DNA of 64,000 nucleotides from Pseudomonas alcaligenes (GTDB lineage Bacteria > Pseudomonadota > Gammaproteobacteria > Pseudomonadales > Pseudomonadaceae). Below the pieces are notes generated by a model that had not been told where the DNA came from, did not search any database, and saw only the letters and a list, made by a program, of their open reading frames with translations. The position numbers and the translations under genes are program-made. The stretch lies in NCBI RefSeq assembly GCF_014490745.1, contig NZ_LZEU01000001.1, forward strand, positions 4,305,501 through 4,369,500. The letters are read 5' to 3'. Shown here piece by piece: positions 40,488 to 48,971 of the stretch (position 1 is its first letter; every line of letters begins with the position of its first letter).

Positions 40488-41495
40488 ATGAAAACATTGC
40501 CCCTGCTCCTCTCGGCCCTCGCCCTGCTTGCACCTTTCGGCCTGCAAGCGGCCGTCACCACCAAGTCCTGCAGCGCGGTGGACAAGCCGGGCTACGTGAT
40601 CACCAAGATCGTCAGCAACGCCAGCGCCTGCAGCGGTGCCAACCAGTACACCTTCACCCTGCTCGCCGGCGAAACCACCCTGGATACCTGCTACGCCAGC
40701 GTGCCCACTGGCTGGATCAACTCGAAGATTCGCAGCTACAACGGCACTGGTGCCTGCGGCACCTCCAGCGGTACGCCCAAGCAGATCTGGACGATCAGCA
40801 ACAGCTTCGGCCAGCTCAAGCTGAACGCCTGCTCGCGCACCCTGCCCACTGGTTGGGTGATCACCCGTGAAACCAGCTACACCGGCAGCGGCGACTGCGG
40901 CACCAGCAGCGGCACGCCGAAGCAGAAGTTCGAGGCGCAGAGCACTGCCGGGCAGACCCAGATGAACGTGTGCAAGGGCTCGGTACTGCCCAGCGGCTGG
41001 CAGGTGGGCTCCACCTCGAGCAACTCGATCTGCGGCTCGGCCTCCGGCAATCTGCTGAAGATCCTCAACACCGTGACGCTGACCAAGGCCTCCCTGTACC
41101 GCTACCTCAACAAGACCAGCGGCGACAGCATCTACACCGTACAGCGCAACGACAGCGGCATGGCCAAATACGGCTACAGCTACGACTCGATCACTGGCTA
41201 CACCCCCAGCAGCGCCTTCTTCGGCACCGCCGCCTTCCACCGCTACTACAACAAGACCACTCTCGACAGCCTGTACACCACTACCCGCGACGACGCCACG
41301 CAGACCAAGGCCGGTTACGCCTACAGCGGAGTGGCGGCCTACCTGTACACCGCTCCGGTCAGCAAGTCGGTGCCCCTGCACCGCTACTGGAACCCGACCA
41401 ACAAGCACCACCTGTACACCACCCAGTACTTCACCAACGGCGCTTACGGCTTCCAGTACGAGAAAATCGAGGGCTACCTCTACACGGCGCCCTGA
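40488..41495 (+). CDS. Secreted Cys-repeat/DUF5648 protein
   Basis: Exported protein of 335 aa, start at ATG 40488 with AAAGGA 6 bases upstream. The signal peptide is MKTLPLLLSALALLAP, cleaved near LQAA. The N-terminal half has three to four related units of about 50 residues with Cys residues and the motif LPTGWVI or VPTGWIN. The C-terminal half has three repeats of the DUF5648 type (LYRYLNKTSGDSIYT, FHRYYNKTTLDSLYT, LHRYWNPTNKHHLYT), each ending in GY.Y. These repeats occur in secreted proteins and hydrolases and are thought to bind surfaces or carbohydrate. It follows the RTX gene by 136 bases in the same direction; a shared extracellular role is a guess. A bidirectional terminator follows. 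Confidence 0.82.
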   Translation: MKTLPLLLSALALLAPFGLQAAVTTKSCSAVDKPGYVITKIVSNASACSGANQYTFTLLAGETTLDTCYASVPTGWINSKIRSYNGTGACGTSSGTPKQIWTISNSFGQLKLNACSRTLPTGWVITRETSYTGSGDCGTSSGTPKQKFEAQSTAGQTQMNVCKGSVLPSGWQVGSTSSNSICGSASGNLLKILNTVTLTKASLYRYLNKTSGDSIYTVQRNDSGMAKYGYSYDSITGYTPSSAFFGTAAFHRYYNKTTLDSLYTTTRDDATQTKAGYAYSGVAAYLYTAPVSKSVPLHRYWNPTNKHHLYTTQYFTNGAYGFQYEKIEGYLYTAP

Positions 41496-41505
41496 GTACT
41501 GTCCG

Positions 41506-41544
41506 CCAATAAAAAGGCCGCGCATTGCGCGGCTTTTTTATTGG
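41506..41544. terminator. Bidirectional terminator between convergent genes
   Basis: CCAATAAAAAGGCCGCGC and GCGCGGCTTTTTTATTGG form a long stem around a short loop, with A-run and T-run on the two sides. It serves the DUF5648 gene on one strand and the sulfatase operon on the other. Confidence 0.9.
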
Positions 41545-41550
41545 GGGGAC

Positions 41551-41787
41551 TCAACCGCGAGACAACTGGCGTATATGCAGTACCCCGAACAGCAGCACCA
41601 GCAGACGATCCTTGCCGGGCTCGGCCTGGCGCTGCAGGCGGCCATGCAGCACGGCGACTTCCAGCACATGCACGGCCAGGATCAGCAGCGCCGCCCAGCT
41701 CAGGTAGGGGCCGGCAAAAGGCTGCAGCAGGTTGACCAGGGCCAGCAGCCAGAACAGCAGCAGCGCGCCTTTGGCGATGTTCAGCAT
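41551..41787 (-). CDS. DUF1145 family small membrane protein
   Basis: Inner-membrane protein of 78 aa with two to three hydrophobic segments (FWLLALVNLLQPF, LSWAALLILAVHVLEV and LLVLLFGVLHI), matching the DUF1145/YhhL pattern. A good AAAGGAG lies about 7 bases before ATG 41787. It starts 12 bases after the sulfatase stop and is the last gene before a strong terminator. Function unknown; its place in the sulfatase operon may be incidental. Confidence 0.8.
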   Translation of the reverse strand: MLNIAKGALLLFWLLALVNLLQPFAGPYLSWAALLILAVHVLEVAVLHGRLQRQAEPGKDRLLVLLFGVLHIRQLSRG

Positions 41788-41799
41788 GGATGACTCCTT

Positions 41800-43512
41800 T
41801 TAGCTGTAGAGGAAGGTCGGGCCCGGGTGTTCGCGGCCGTCGTCGACGCCGACTTCCAGGCCCAGCAGTTCGTTGAGCCGGCCGCTCAGGCGCTCGATCA
41901 GGGCACGCTGCGCCTGCGGGTCGGCGGCCAGGTTGTGCAACTCGTCCGGATCGCTCTCGGTGTCGTACAGCTCCAGGTCGTTGCGCGCCAGCAGCGTAGC
42001 GAAATCCACCGGGGTGTGGTGGTCTTCGGCAGCGAAGTAGCGGGCGAACTTGTAGCGGCCATCGTGGATACCGCGAAACAACGCGCGGTTGTTCAACGAC
42101 GGGCCGAGCTGCATCTGCGCCAGCGACTCCTGGATGATCGCCCAGGGCGTGACCTGGTCATGGTCGCGCATCACCGCCTCGGTGAATTCCGGATCGAGGT
42201 ACATGACCACGCCGTAGTCGTACAGGTGGCCGCGCTCGTCGCGCACGGAGCGCCTGCTCGCCCCGCCGATGCTCTCGGCCAGGCTGACGCCCGCCAGTTG
42301 CGGATAGCGCTCGGCCTGCCCGGCCGCATCCAGCCCGGCCAGTTCCAGCACAGTCGGCACTATGTCGACGGTGGAGCCCAGTGCCTGGCTGGTGAAGCCC
42401 TGCGTGATGTCCGGATGACGGACGATGAAGTTGACCCGGGTGTTCTCCTTGTACATGTGCGGCCCCTTCTGCCGCAGCTGGTGCGCGCCGGCCATCTCGC
42501 CGTGGTCGGCGGTAAGGATGACGATGGTGTCGTCGGCCAGGCCGCTGTTCTCCAGCGCCAGCAGCACCTGTTCGATGGACTGGTCGACGTCGCGCACGCA
42601 GTTCAGGTAGTAGCTCTGCAGGCCCTGCCAGGCCTGTTCGTCCTTGGGATCGAGGCGGCCGTAGATGTTGTTGCACAGCTCCACGTCGGCACGCTGGGCC
42701 CAGGGTTTGCGGCTCAGATCCTCGGCGTAGAAGCTCTTCGGCAGCGGCAGATCCCAGTGCTTCTCGTACAGGCCGGTGCTCGGCCCCGGCGAGATCGGGC
42801 CGAGGAAGTTACGGCGCAGACGGCTCTGCTCCTGCTTGATCCCCGAGCTGTAGAACATGATGTCGTGCGGGTTGACGAAGTTGACCGCGAGGAACCACGG
42901 CTGCTCGTCGCTGCGGTGCTGCTGCAGCCAGGCCACCGAGTCGCTGGCGGTGACCTTGTCGTAGATGAAACCGGTCATCAGCGAGCCGTGCGGGTCGCCA
43001 TTCAGGTTGTAGTCGGCAAAACCGTAGGGCAGCAGCGCCTCCGTGCTCGGCTGCACCACGCCGTAGGTCAGGTTGCTCGACTGCTCGATGTGCGACAGGT
43101 GCCACTTACCCTTGTAGGCGGTCAGGTAGCCCTGCTCGCGCAGCATATGGCCGAGGGTGGGAATCTCTGGCGACAGCTCGCGGAACGGCGGTAGACCGAG
43201 GTTGGCGGTGATCAGGGTCTGCTGCGTGTGCTGGCCGGTGAACAGTACCGAGCGCGACGGCGAACAGGGCGTGGTGTTGACGTGGAAATTGCCCAGGCTC
43301 GCCGCGCGCTGCAACAACCGCTCGTGGCCGGGCAAAGGCACGGCGTCGGGCAGATCCTGATGGGCGCGCTGCTGGTCGGTGACGATCAGCAGGATATTCG
43401 GCTTGCGCCCCAGGCGCGGTGTCACGGCGGCCGAGGCGTTGCCCAAAAACGGTGTGGCGATGCCGGCGGCGGTCAGCGCCGCGGCTCTCTTCAACAGGTC
43501 ACGGCGCTGCAT
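41800..43512 (-). CDS. Tat-exported Cys-type (formylglycine) sulfatase
   Basis: Predicted periplasmic sulfatase of 570 aa that hydrolyses sulfate esters. The N-terminus QRRDLLKRAAALTAAG is a twin-arginine signal. The catalytic Cys83 in CSPSR must be converted to formylglycine by a maturase. The N-terminal metal site reads VTDQQR rather than DD, as in choline sulfatases and phosphonate monoester hydrolases, and TADHGEMAGAHQL supplies further ligands. The substrate is not evident. It begins 3 bases after the DUF1254 gene, within an operon headed by an alkylsulfatase of an unrelated fold. No formylglycine-generating enzyme gene is in the window. Confidence 0.88.
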   Translation of the reverse strand: MQRRDLLKRAAALTAAGIATPFLGNASAAVTPRLGRKPNILLIVTDQQRAHQDLPDAVPLPGHERLLQRAASLGNFHVNTTPCSPSRSVLFTGQHTQQTLITANLGLPPFRELSPEIPTLGHMLREQGYLTAYKGKWHLSHIEQSSNLTYGVVQPSTEALLPYGFADYNLNGDPHGSLMTGFIYDKVTASDSVAWLQQHRSDEQPWFLAVNFVNPHDIMFYSSGIKQEQSRLRRNFLGPISPGPSTGLYEKHWDLPLPKSFYAEDLSRKPWAQRADVELCNNIYGRLDPKDEQAWQGLQSYYLNCVRDVDQSIEQVLLALENSGLADDTIVILTADHGEMAGAHQLRQKGPHMYKENTRVNFIVRHPDITQGFTSQALGSTVDIVPTVLELAGLDAAGQAERYPQLAGVSLAESIGGASRRSVRDERGHLYDYGVVMYLDPEFTEAVMRDHDQVTPWAIIQESLAQMQLGPSLNNRALFRGIHDGRYKFARYFAAEDHHTPVDFATLLARNDLELYDTESDPDELHNLAADPQAQRALIERLSGRLNELLGLEVGVDDGREHPGPTFLYS

Positions 43513-43515
43513 GGC

Positions 43516-44919
43516 TCACTCCTGCAGATGGTCGATGGCGGGCATATGCCATTGCCCGTCGAGCACGCGCTGCTCGGGCAGGTAGATGCGTCCGGTCAGG
43601 CTGAACGGCCCGTTGGCGGGAATCGGCAGCCAATTGCCCTGCAGCGACTCGCCCGGCGCCTTGGCCTGCAGGTAGAGATCCAGCGAGCCATCGGCGTTGT
43701 AGGTCAGCGGGTCGCGGTCACCGAGGGCATAGCGGCCTAGCGGGTTGTCGATCAGGAAGCCGTCGCCGTCGTAGGCGGTCACCGACCAGAAGGCCCGCGC
43801 CGGCGGCAGCTCGCCCGCGGCGAAGTGCAGGCGATAGCGCTGCCCGCCCTGCAGAGCCTGACCCTGGCCATCGACCGAGGCGTTCGGGTAGACCGCATCC
43901 GCCGCCAGGTTGGCGCCGAAGCCGGCCATCGCCACCACCGCACGCAGGCCGTAGTCGTCGCCGTAGGCCCCGATGTGCATGGGCGGCTGGCGCCAGCCGT
44001 TGACCAGCCCATCGGGGCGCTGCAGGGCCTTGTGCATCTGCCGCTCGGCCAGCCAGATGCCCAGGCGCGCCGACTGGCGTTGCAGCCAGCCCCATTGCGC
44101 AGCGACACCGGGCTGCACACCGAGCTGCTGCAGATCGGCCAGAGCAGAGCCGTCCTTGTCGCTTGCCGGGTTATCCACCAGCAGCGCGGCCAGGCGGCCA
44201 AAGAAGGCCTCGGCGCTCAGCGCGCGCAGCTGATACAGCGGCGGCTCGGCCTTGTGTTCCGGCAGCTTGAACGGCTCGGCCGTGGCCGGCTTGCCCAGCT
44301 GCCAGTCGGCCAGGCTGCGCAGGCCGACCTGGGCCTGGATCGCGTGCACGGCCGCATAGTCGGCCTTGCCATTGGTCTGCACCCGGCCGAGCAGCCAGGC
44401 GATGCGCGTCGGCGCACGCAGCAGGGTCATGCCCTGCGGCACCTCACCCTGCCACTTCGGCCCGACCAGCAGGAAACGCCCGCCGGCGGTGCCGGTGGTG
44501 CGCGGGCCGAGGCTGGCGAACACATTGGTCCAGGCATCGAGGAACTGCATCACCAGGTAGCGCTCAGTGGCCGGCAGCTCGAACACCCAGGGCCCGGCAT
44601 CCATGTCCAGCCAGGCCAGCGAATACAGGGTGTCGACGTTGGGCCGCACGATGTCGCGGAAGCTCGCCTCGGGGAACGCCGGCACATGCACCAGGCGGTT
44701 GGCCGGGGCGATGCCGTGGGTGAAGTTGTCGCGGGTCAGCTCGGTAAGCACCAGCGGGTAGCCGAACGCGTAGCTTTGCGCGGCCAGGCGGATGGTCTCG
44801 CGCTGGCTGAACAGCAGCGCGGCGCCCAGCGCCAGCAGCACCAGCACGCCGACCAGTACCCGCCGCCACAGGCGGCGTGGGCGCACGGCCGGCAGCGGGC
44901 CGAGTTGCAGATTGCTCAT
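43516..44919 (-). CDS. DUF1254/DUF1214 domain protein, membrane-anchored
   Basis: Protein of 467 aa with an Arg-rich N-terminus, one membrane anchor (about residues 22-42) and a large periplasmic part. DUF1254 covers about 60-200 (FGYPLVLTELTRDNF and RPNVDTLYSLAWLDM) and DUF1214 the C-terminal third (FWSVTAYDGDGFLIDNPLGRY). Such proteins are often found beside catabolic enzymes; their activity is unknown. It starts 11 bases after the alkylsulfatase and ends 3 bases before the Cys-type sulfatase, so it is firmly in the same operon and probably works on the same class of compounds. Confidence 0.87.
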   Translation of the reverse strand: MSNLQLGPLPAVRPRRLWRRVLVGVLVLLALGAALLFSQRETIRLAAQSYAFGYPLVLTELTRDNFTHGIAPANRLVHVPAFPEASFRDIVRPNVDTLYSLAWLDMDAGPWVFELPATERYLVMQFLDAWTNVFASLGPRTTGTAGGRFLLVGPKWQGEVPQGMTLLRAPTRIAWLLGRVQTNGKADYAAVHAIQAQVGLRSLADWQLGKPATAEPFKLPEHKAEPPLYQLRALSAEAFFGRLAALLVDNPASDKDGSALADLQQLGVQPGVAAQWGWLQRQSARLGIWLAERQMHKALQRPDGLVNGWRQPPMHIGAYGDDYGLRAVVAMAGFGANLAADAVYPNASVDGQGQALQGGQRYRLHFAAGELPPARAFWSVTAYDGDGFLIDNPLGRYALGDRDPLTYNADGSLDLYLQAKAPGESLQGNWLPIPANGPFSLTGRIYLPEQRVLDGQWHMPAIDHLQE

Positions 44920-44930
44920 GCGCGGGCTCC

Positions 44931-46718
44931 TCAGCGTACGGTCAGGGCGATGGGGGCGTCTTCGAAGTCGAAGCAGCCGAGGAAGGTCTTGATGTCGAGC
45001 AGATTGCCGTCGACCTTCACATCACCCAGCAGGGCGCCCTTGAGCAGGCCGTTCTCGCCACTGATCACGGTGTCCAGGTAGGTCTTGTCGAGGGTCAGCT
45101 TGAGCGTGGTGCCGGCCGGGATGCCCTTGTGCAGCTCGACCACCCCGCGGCGTACTTCCAGGGCCCACTCCTCGCCGATATCGGGGAAGACGAAGCCGAG
45201 GGTCAGGTTCACATCGGCGCTTTTCTCCGGATCGATGCGGGTCACCCAGTTCTGCAGGAAGATGCGCGCCGGCAGATTCTTCAGCATGTCTGCCGAGAGG
45301 AAGGCGCCACGGATGCGCTTGCCCATTTCCTCGGCGCCGCCGTTGTCGAACTTGCCTTCCAGCTCCATGGCGCTCATCAGGTACCAGTTGCGCCAGTTGA
45401 TGTTCATGCTGGCGTAGCCCAGCTTGCGGAAGCTGCGTGCCTTGATGTCGCGTGCCAGCTTGTCGCCATGGTCGACGCGGATCGAGTAGCTGGCCAGCTC
45501 GGCGGCCCACTGGTAGTCGCCCTTGAGGTAGGCTTCGCCGGCGGCCAGCAGCACCTTGTCGCGGCCGCCCATCAGCTCGATCAGGCGCTTGGCTTTTTCC
45601 ACCGGAGGGATCGGGTCGAGATCCACCGGGTCGCCCTGGAACCAGCCCAGGTAGCCGTTGTAGATCTGCCGCACGCTGTGTTTCACCGTGCCGTAGTACT
45701 CGCGCAGGTATGGCGTGTAGCCGGCCAGGTGCGGCGGCAGCTTGACCTTCTCGACCAGCTCATCGGGAGTCAGACCCTTGTTCATCCAGCGCACGGTCTG
45801 GTCGTGGATATAGGCGATAGCGTCGCGGGTCATGCGCAGCACTTCCTCGACCTTGTCGCGGCCAGACACCGGCTGGCCATGCAGCGGCACCATGTAGTCG
45901 GCCTGGAAGGCGCGCAGGGCGTCGAGGCTTTTCACCCACAGCACCGGGTCGCGGAACTTGGTGCCGCGCAGGGTATGCACGTTGGGCAGGGTCGGGCCCT
46001 GGGTGACTTCGGCGCTGATCAGCACACGGTTGTTCGGCAAGAACAGGACGATCTCGTCCGGCGCCTCGCTGGGCGCGTGGAGGAACTGCACCGGCAGGCC
46101 GGCGATGGTGGTGTCGAGCTTGTCCTTGAAGGTGATGGTCGGCGCGATGAAGGTCGACTGCCCCTCATGGGCCAGCGGGCCGAGGCCGGCGTTCATGTCT
46201 TTCTTGTCGGCATCCGACAGCGCGGCGCCGAAGCTGTAGCCGGAGCGCATGCCGAGGATCGGGCCGACCAGTGCGCCCTGGGTCACCACGTTTTCCAGCA
46301 GGGTTTCCTGGGCGTAGATCTGCACCTCGCCGCTCTTCACCTGCTCCTCGCTGACGAAGCCCTTCACGCCGTTGATATGGTCGGGGTGGAAGTGGGTGTA
46401 GACAATGGCCTTGATCGGCTTCGCGCTGATCTTGCGGAACTCGACGAGCACCTTACGCGACTGTTCGGCCGACTCGCCGGTGTCGACGATGATCAGCCCC
46501 TCGGGCGCCTCGATCATCACGCTGTTGGCCAGGTTCCAGCCCACCGCCGACCAGACGTTGTCGGCGATCGGGTAGACCTTCTCGTTGAAGTGCTTGGTGT
46601 GCTCGGCCAGCTCGGCGTTGATCGAGGGCACGATGCGCTCCTCGGGCAACTCGGCCTGGGCGGTGAACGGCAGGGCGGCGGCCAGCAGCAGGCCACTGAA
46701 GCGGCTGAATGACGACAT
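44931..46718 (-). CDS. Alkylsulfatase, SdsA1-like (metallo-beta-lactamase fold, type III)
   Basis: Predicted periplasmic or secreted zinc alkylsulfatase of 595 aa that releases sulfate from alkyl sulfates such as dodecyl sulfate. The signal peptide ends near PFTAQA. The binuclear zinc motif is THFHPDH (His109, His111, Asp113, His114). The dimerisation domain (about 365-475) and a C-terminal SCP2-like domain follow. The length is below the roughly 650 aa I recall for SdsA1 (PA0740). It heads an operon with the DUF1254 protein and a Cys-type sulfatase, and a LysR gene is divergent, mirroring sdsA1-sdsB1. The alcohol products would feed fatty acid oxidation. Confidence 0.9.
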   Translation of the reverse strand: MSSFSRFSGLLLAAALPFTAQAELPEERIVPSINAELAEHTKHFNEKVYPIADNVWSAVGWNLANSVMIEAPEGLIIVDTGESAEQSRKVLVEFRKISAKPIKAIVYTHFHPDHINGVKGFVSEEQVKSGEVQIYAQETLLENVVTQGALVGPILGMRSGYSFGAALSDADKKDMNAGLGPLAHEGQSTFIAPTITFKDKLDTTIAGLPVQFLHAPSEAPDEIVLFLPNNRVLISAEVTQGPTLPNVHTLRGTKFRDPVLWVKSLDALRAFQADYMVPLHGQPVSGRDKVEEVLRMTRDAIAYIHDQTVRWMNKGLTPDELVEKVKLPPHLAGYTPYLREYYGTVKHSVRQIYNGYLGWFQGDPVDLDPIPPVEKAKRLIELMGGRDKVLLAAGEAYLKGDYQWAAELASYSIRVDHGDKLARDIKARSFRKLGYASMNINWRNWYLMSAMELEGKFDNGGAEEMGKRIRGAFLSADMLKNLPARIFLQNWVTRIDPEKSADVNLTLGFVFPDIGEEWALEVRRGVVELHKGIPAGTTLKLTLDKTYLDTVISGENGLLKGALLGDVKVDGNLLDIKTFLGCFDFEDAPIALTVR

Positions 46719-46763
46719 GGGGCGGACTCGTTGTTGTTATCCCGCTTGGCAGACTGACAAAGC

Positions 46764-46783
46764 GCATTCAATAATTCCAATGC
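46764..46783. promoter_or_regulatory. LysR-type operator between alkylsulfatase and regulator
   Basis: GCATT (46764-46768) and AATGC (46779-46783) form an inverted repeat around ten AT-rich bases, and T-N11-A spacing is met twice. It lies in the 96-base divergent gap, the usual place for LysR autoregulation and activation. Confidence 0.55.
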
Positions 46784-46814
46784 ATTCCACTTCGATAAAT
46801 GATGCAGAACGCGC

Positions 46815-47732
46815 ATGAACGACCTTCGCCAGCTCCGCCACTTCGTCGCACTCGCCGACCACGGCCACTTCGCCCGTGCGGCCGAAGCGGTGCATCTCAG
46901 CCAGCCGGCGCTGAGCCGCAGTATCCAGGCGCTGGAAAACAGCCTGGGCTGCACCCTGGTGGATCGTCACAGCCGCGGCATCAGCCTGACCGCCCACGGC
47001 GAGCTGGTGCGCGAGCATGCCAAGCGCCTGCTGGCCGGAAGCCAGGCGCTGAGCAATGCAGTAAGCCAACTGGGCAATCTGGGCAGCGGCGAGGTGCGCC
47101 TGGGCGCCGGCCCCTACCCGGCCGCGCGCCTGGTACCGCAGGCCATGGGCGCCTTTGCCGAGCGCTTTCCGCGGGTGCGCCTGCAACTGACCATCGACAG
47201 CTGGCAGCAGCTGCGTGTGCGCCTGCTGAACAATGAGATCGAGCTGTTCGTCGCCGATATCCGCGAGTTCCAGGACGATGCGCGCCTGCAGGTCGAGGCG
47301 CTGCGCCCGCACCCCGCCGTGCTGTTCTGCCACCCGCAGCATCCGCTGCTGGCGCGCCCGGATCTGACGGTGAAAGACCTGCTGGACTACCCCTTGGCCG
47401 GCACCCAGCTGCCGCTGGAAGTGGCCAGCGCGCTGCAGCACCTGAGTGGTGGCGAGGCCGCGCCGCTGAGCATCGAGTGCGACAACTTCATGGTGCTCAA
47501 GGAACTGGTCTCGGCCAGCCATGTGCTGAGCATGTCGCCCTGGGACGTGATCGCCCAGGACGTGGCGGCCGGGCGCCTGGCCGTGCTGCCGCTGCATACC
47601 GGCATGCCGGCGCAGCGCTCCGCCTACGGCATCGTCAGTCGCGCCGGGCACAGCCTGTCGCCCGGCGCCGCCGAGTTGCAGCGGGTGATCCTCGAGCAGG
47701 ATCGCAATAGCCAGATACCGACGCTGGCGTAG
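46815..47732 (+). CDS. LysR-family regulator, SdsB-like
   Basis: Cytoplasmic transcription factor of 305 aa. The N-terminal winged helix (RHFVALADHGHFARAAEAV and SQPALSRSIQALE) is followed by a LysR substrate domain from about residue 90. It is divergent from the alkylsulfatase operon, with a T-N11-A palindrome between them, so it probably activates that operon in response to a sulfate ester or its alcohol, as SdsB1 does for sdsA1 in P. aeruginosa. The inducer is inferred. Confidence 0.88.
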   Translation: MNDLRQLRHFVALADHGHFARAAEAVHLSQPALSRSIQALENSLGCTLVDRHSRGISLTAHGELVREHAKRLLAGSQALSNAVSQLGNLGSGEVRLGAGPYPAARLVPQAMGAFAERFPRVRLQLTIDSWQQLRVRLLNNEIELFVADIREFQDDARLQVEALRPHPAVLFCHPQHPLLARPDLTVKDLLDYPLAGTQLPLEVASALQHLSGGEAAPLSIECDNFMVLKELVSASHVLSMSPWDVIAQDVAAGRLAVLPLHTGMPAQRSAYGIVSRAGHSLSPGAAELQRVILEQDRNSQIPTLA

Positions 47733-47786
47733 GGTGGGTGGAATCCGCGCGGTGCATGGAAACCATCACGAACCGCAAAGATAACC

Positions 47787-47854
47787 CCGTCGCTCCCGCG
47801 AAGGCGGGAGCCCAGTGCGCTCCCTCTGGATTCCCGCCTGCGCGGGAATGACGG
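47787..47854. repeat. REP/BIME-like palindromic pair
   Basis: Two small palindromes (CTCCCGC-GAAG-GCGGGAG at 47793-47810 and ATTCCCGC-CTGC-GCGGGAAT at 47830-47849) lie head to head inside an outer inverted pair CCGTC/GACGG. This is the form of the widespread bacterial REP sequences that move with RAYT transposases. It lies between the convergent LysR and speB genes. Nothing else is evident in the rest of the 249-base gap. Confidence 0.75.
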
Positions 47855-47981
47855 AGTGGCTGGAATGCCGCTGCGTTATCTCTCATACCTCGTCATGCCC
47901 GCAGCGGCATTATCGCTGAACAGCGCTTGCGCTGGCCCGCAGGGGAATCACCCAGCCGGGTAGTCTCACTCGCCCTACGGC

Positions 47982-48935
47982 TTACAGCTTGTGCCGCGCG
48001 GCATAGAGGCAAACCATCTCCATGGCCAGCGTTGCACCGGCCAGGGCGGTGATCTCCGAGTTGTCGTAGGGCGGGGCCACCTCGACCACGTCCATGCCGA
48101 CCAGGTTGATGCCGCGCAGGCCACGCAAAATCTCCAGGGCCTGGTGGCTGGACAGCCCGCCGCACACCGGCGTACCGGTACCTGGGGCGAAGGCCGGGTC
48201 GAGGCAGTCGATATCGAAGGTCAGGTACACCGGGTTGTCGCCGACGCGGGCGCGGATCAGCTCGGCGATCTGCTCCGGGGTGCTGCGGTTGACCTGCCGC
48301 GCATCCAGCACCTGGAAGCCCATCACGTCGTCGTTGGTGGTGCGCAGGCCGACCTGCACCGAACGCGCCGGGTCGACCAGGCCGTCCTTGGCGGCATGGT
48401 AGAACATGGTGCCGTGGTCGATGCGTGCGCCCTCCTCGTCCGGCCAGGTGTCGCTGTGTGCGTCGAAGTGGATCAGCGACAAGGGGCCATGCTTCTTGGC
48501 GTGGGCCTTGAGCAGCGGGTAGCTGATGAAGTGGTCGCCGCCCAGGGTGAGCATGGCGCAGCCGGCGTCGAGGATCTTGTCGGCATGCGCCTCGATCATC
48601 GCCGGGGTGTCCTGCGGGGTGCCATGGTCGAAGTAGCAGTCGCCGTAGTCGATGCAGGCCAGCAGGTCGAAGGGGTCGAACTCCCAGGGGAAGTGCCGGG
48701 CCCAGGCCGACTGGATCGAGGCGGCGCGGATGGCGCGCGGGCCGAAGCGGCTGCCTGGGCGGTTGGTGGTGGCGGTGTCGAACGGCACGCCGCTGACCAC
48801 CAGATCCACGCCGCGCAGATCACGGGTGTAACGGCGACGCATAAAGCTGGTGATGCCGGCGTAGGTCGGCTCGGCCGCGGTGCCGTAGAGGCTGTCGCGG
48901 GTGATGGCCTGGTCGTTGTCGAAGGCTTGTTCCAT
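47982..48935 (-). CDS. speB: Agmatinase
   Basis: Cytoplasmic ureohydrolase of 317 aa that splits agmatine into putrescine and urea. Mn2+ ligands are visible in GGDHFIS, HFDAHSDTW and the signature FDIDCLDPAFAPGTGTP. The sequence follows E. coli SpeB almost colinearly (HGTMFYHAAKDGL, VGMDVVEVAPPYD), which favours agmatinase over the guanidinobutyrase and guanidinopropionase paralogues of pseudomonads, though those cannot be fully excluded. A polyamine-type binding protein lies upstream in the same direction and a LysR gene diverges from that, suggesting an agmatine/polyamine uptake and catabolism unit. A long palindrome separates it from the binding-protein gene. Confidence 0.87.
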   Translation of the reverse strand: MEQAFDNDQAITRDSLYGTAAEPTYAGITSFMRRRYTRDLRGVDLVVSGVPFDTATTNRPGSRFGPRAIRAASIQSAWARHFPWEFDPFDLLACIDYGDCYFDHGTPQDTPAMIEAHADKILDAGCAMLTLGGDHFISYPLLKAHAKKHGPLSLIHFDAHSDTWPDEEGARIDHGTMFYHAAKDGLVDPARSVQVGLRTTNDDVMGFQVLDARQVNRSTPEQIAELIRARVGDNPVYLTFDIDCLDPAFAPGTGTPVCGGLSSHQALEILRGLRGINLVGMDVVEVAPPYDNSEITALAGATLAMEMVCLYAARHKL

Positions 48936-48971
48936 GGTCGGCTACTCGGTTGGTAAAGGGCAGGTTGGTTT

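Noticed and set aside
37618..41550. Integrative element at the tRNA
   Set aside because: No integrase, no repeated tRNA 3' end and no mobility gene could be seen, so only a synteny break is claimed.
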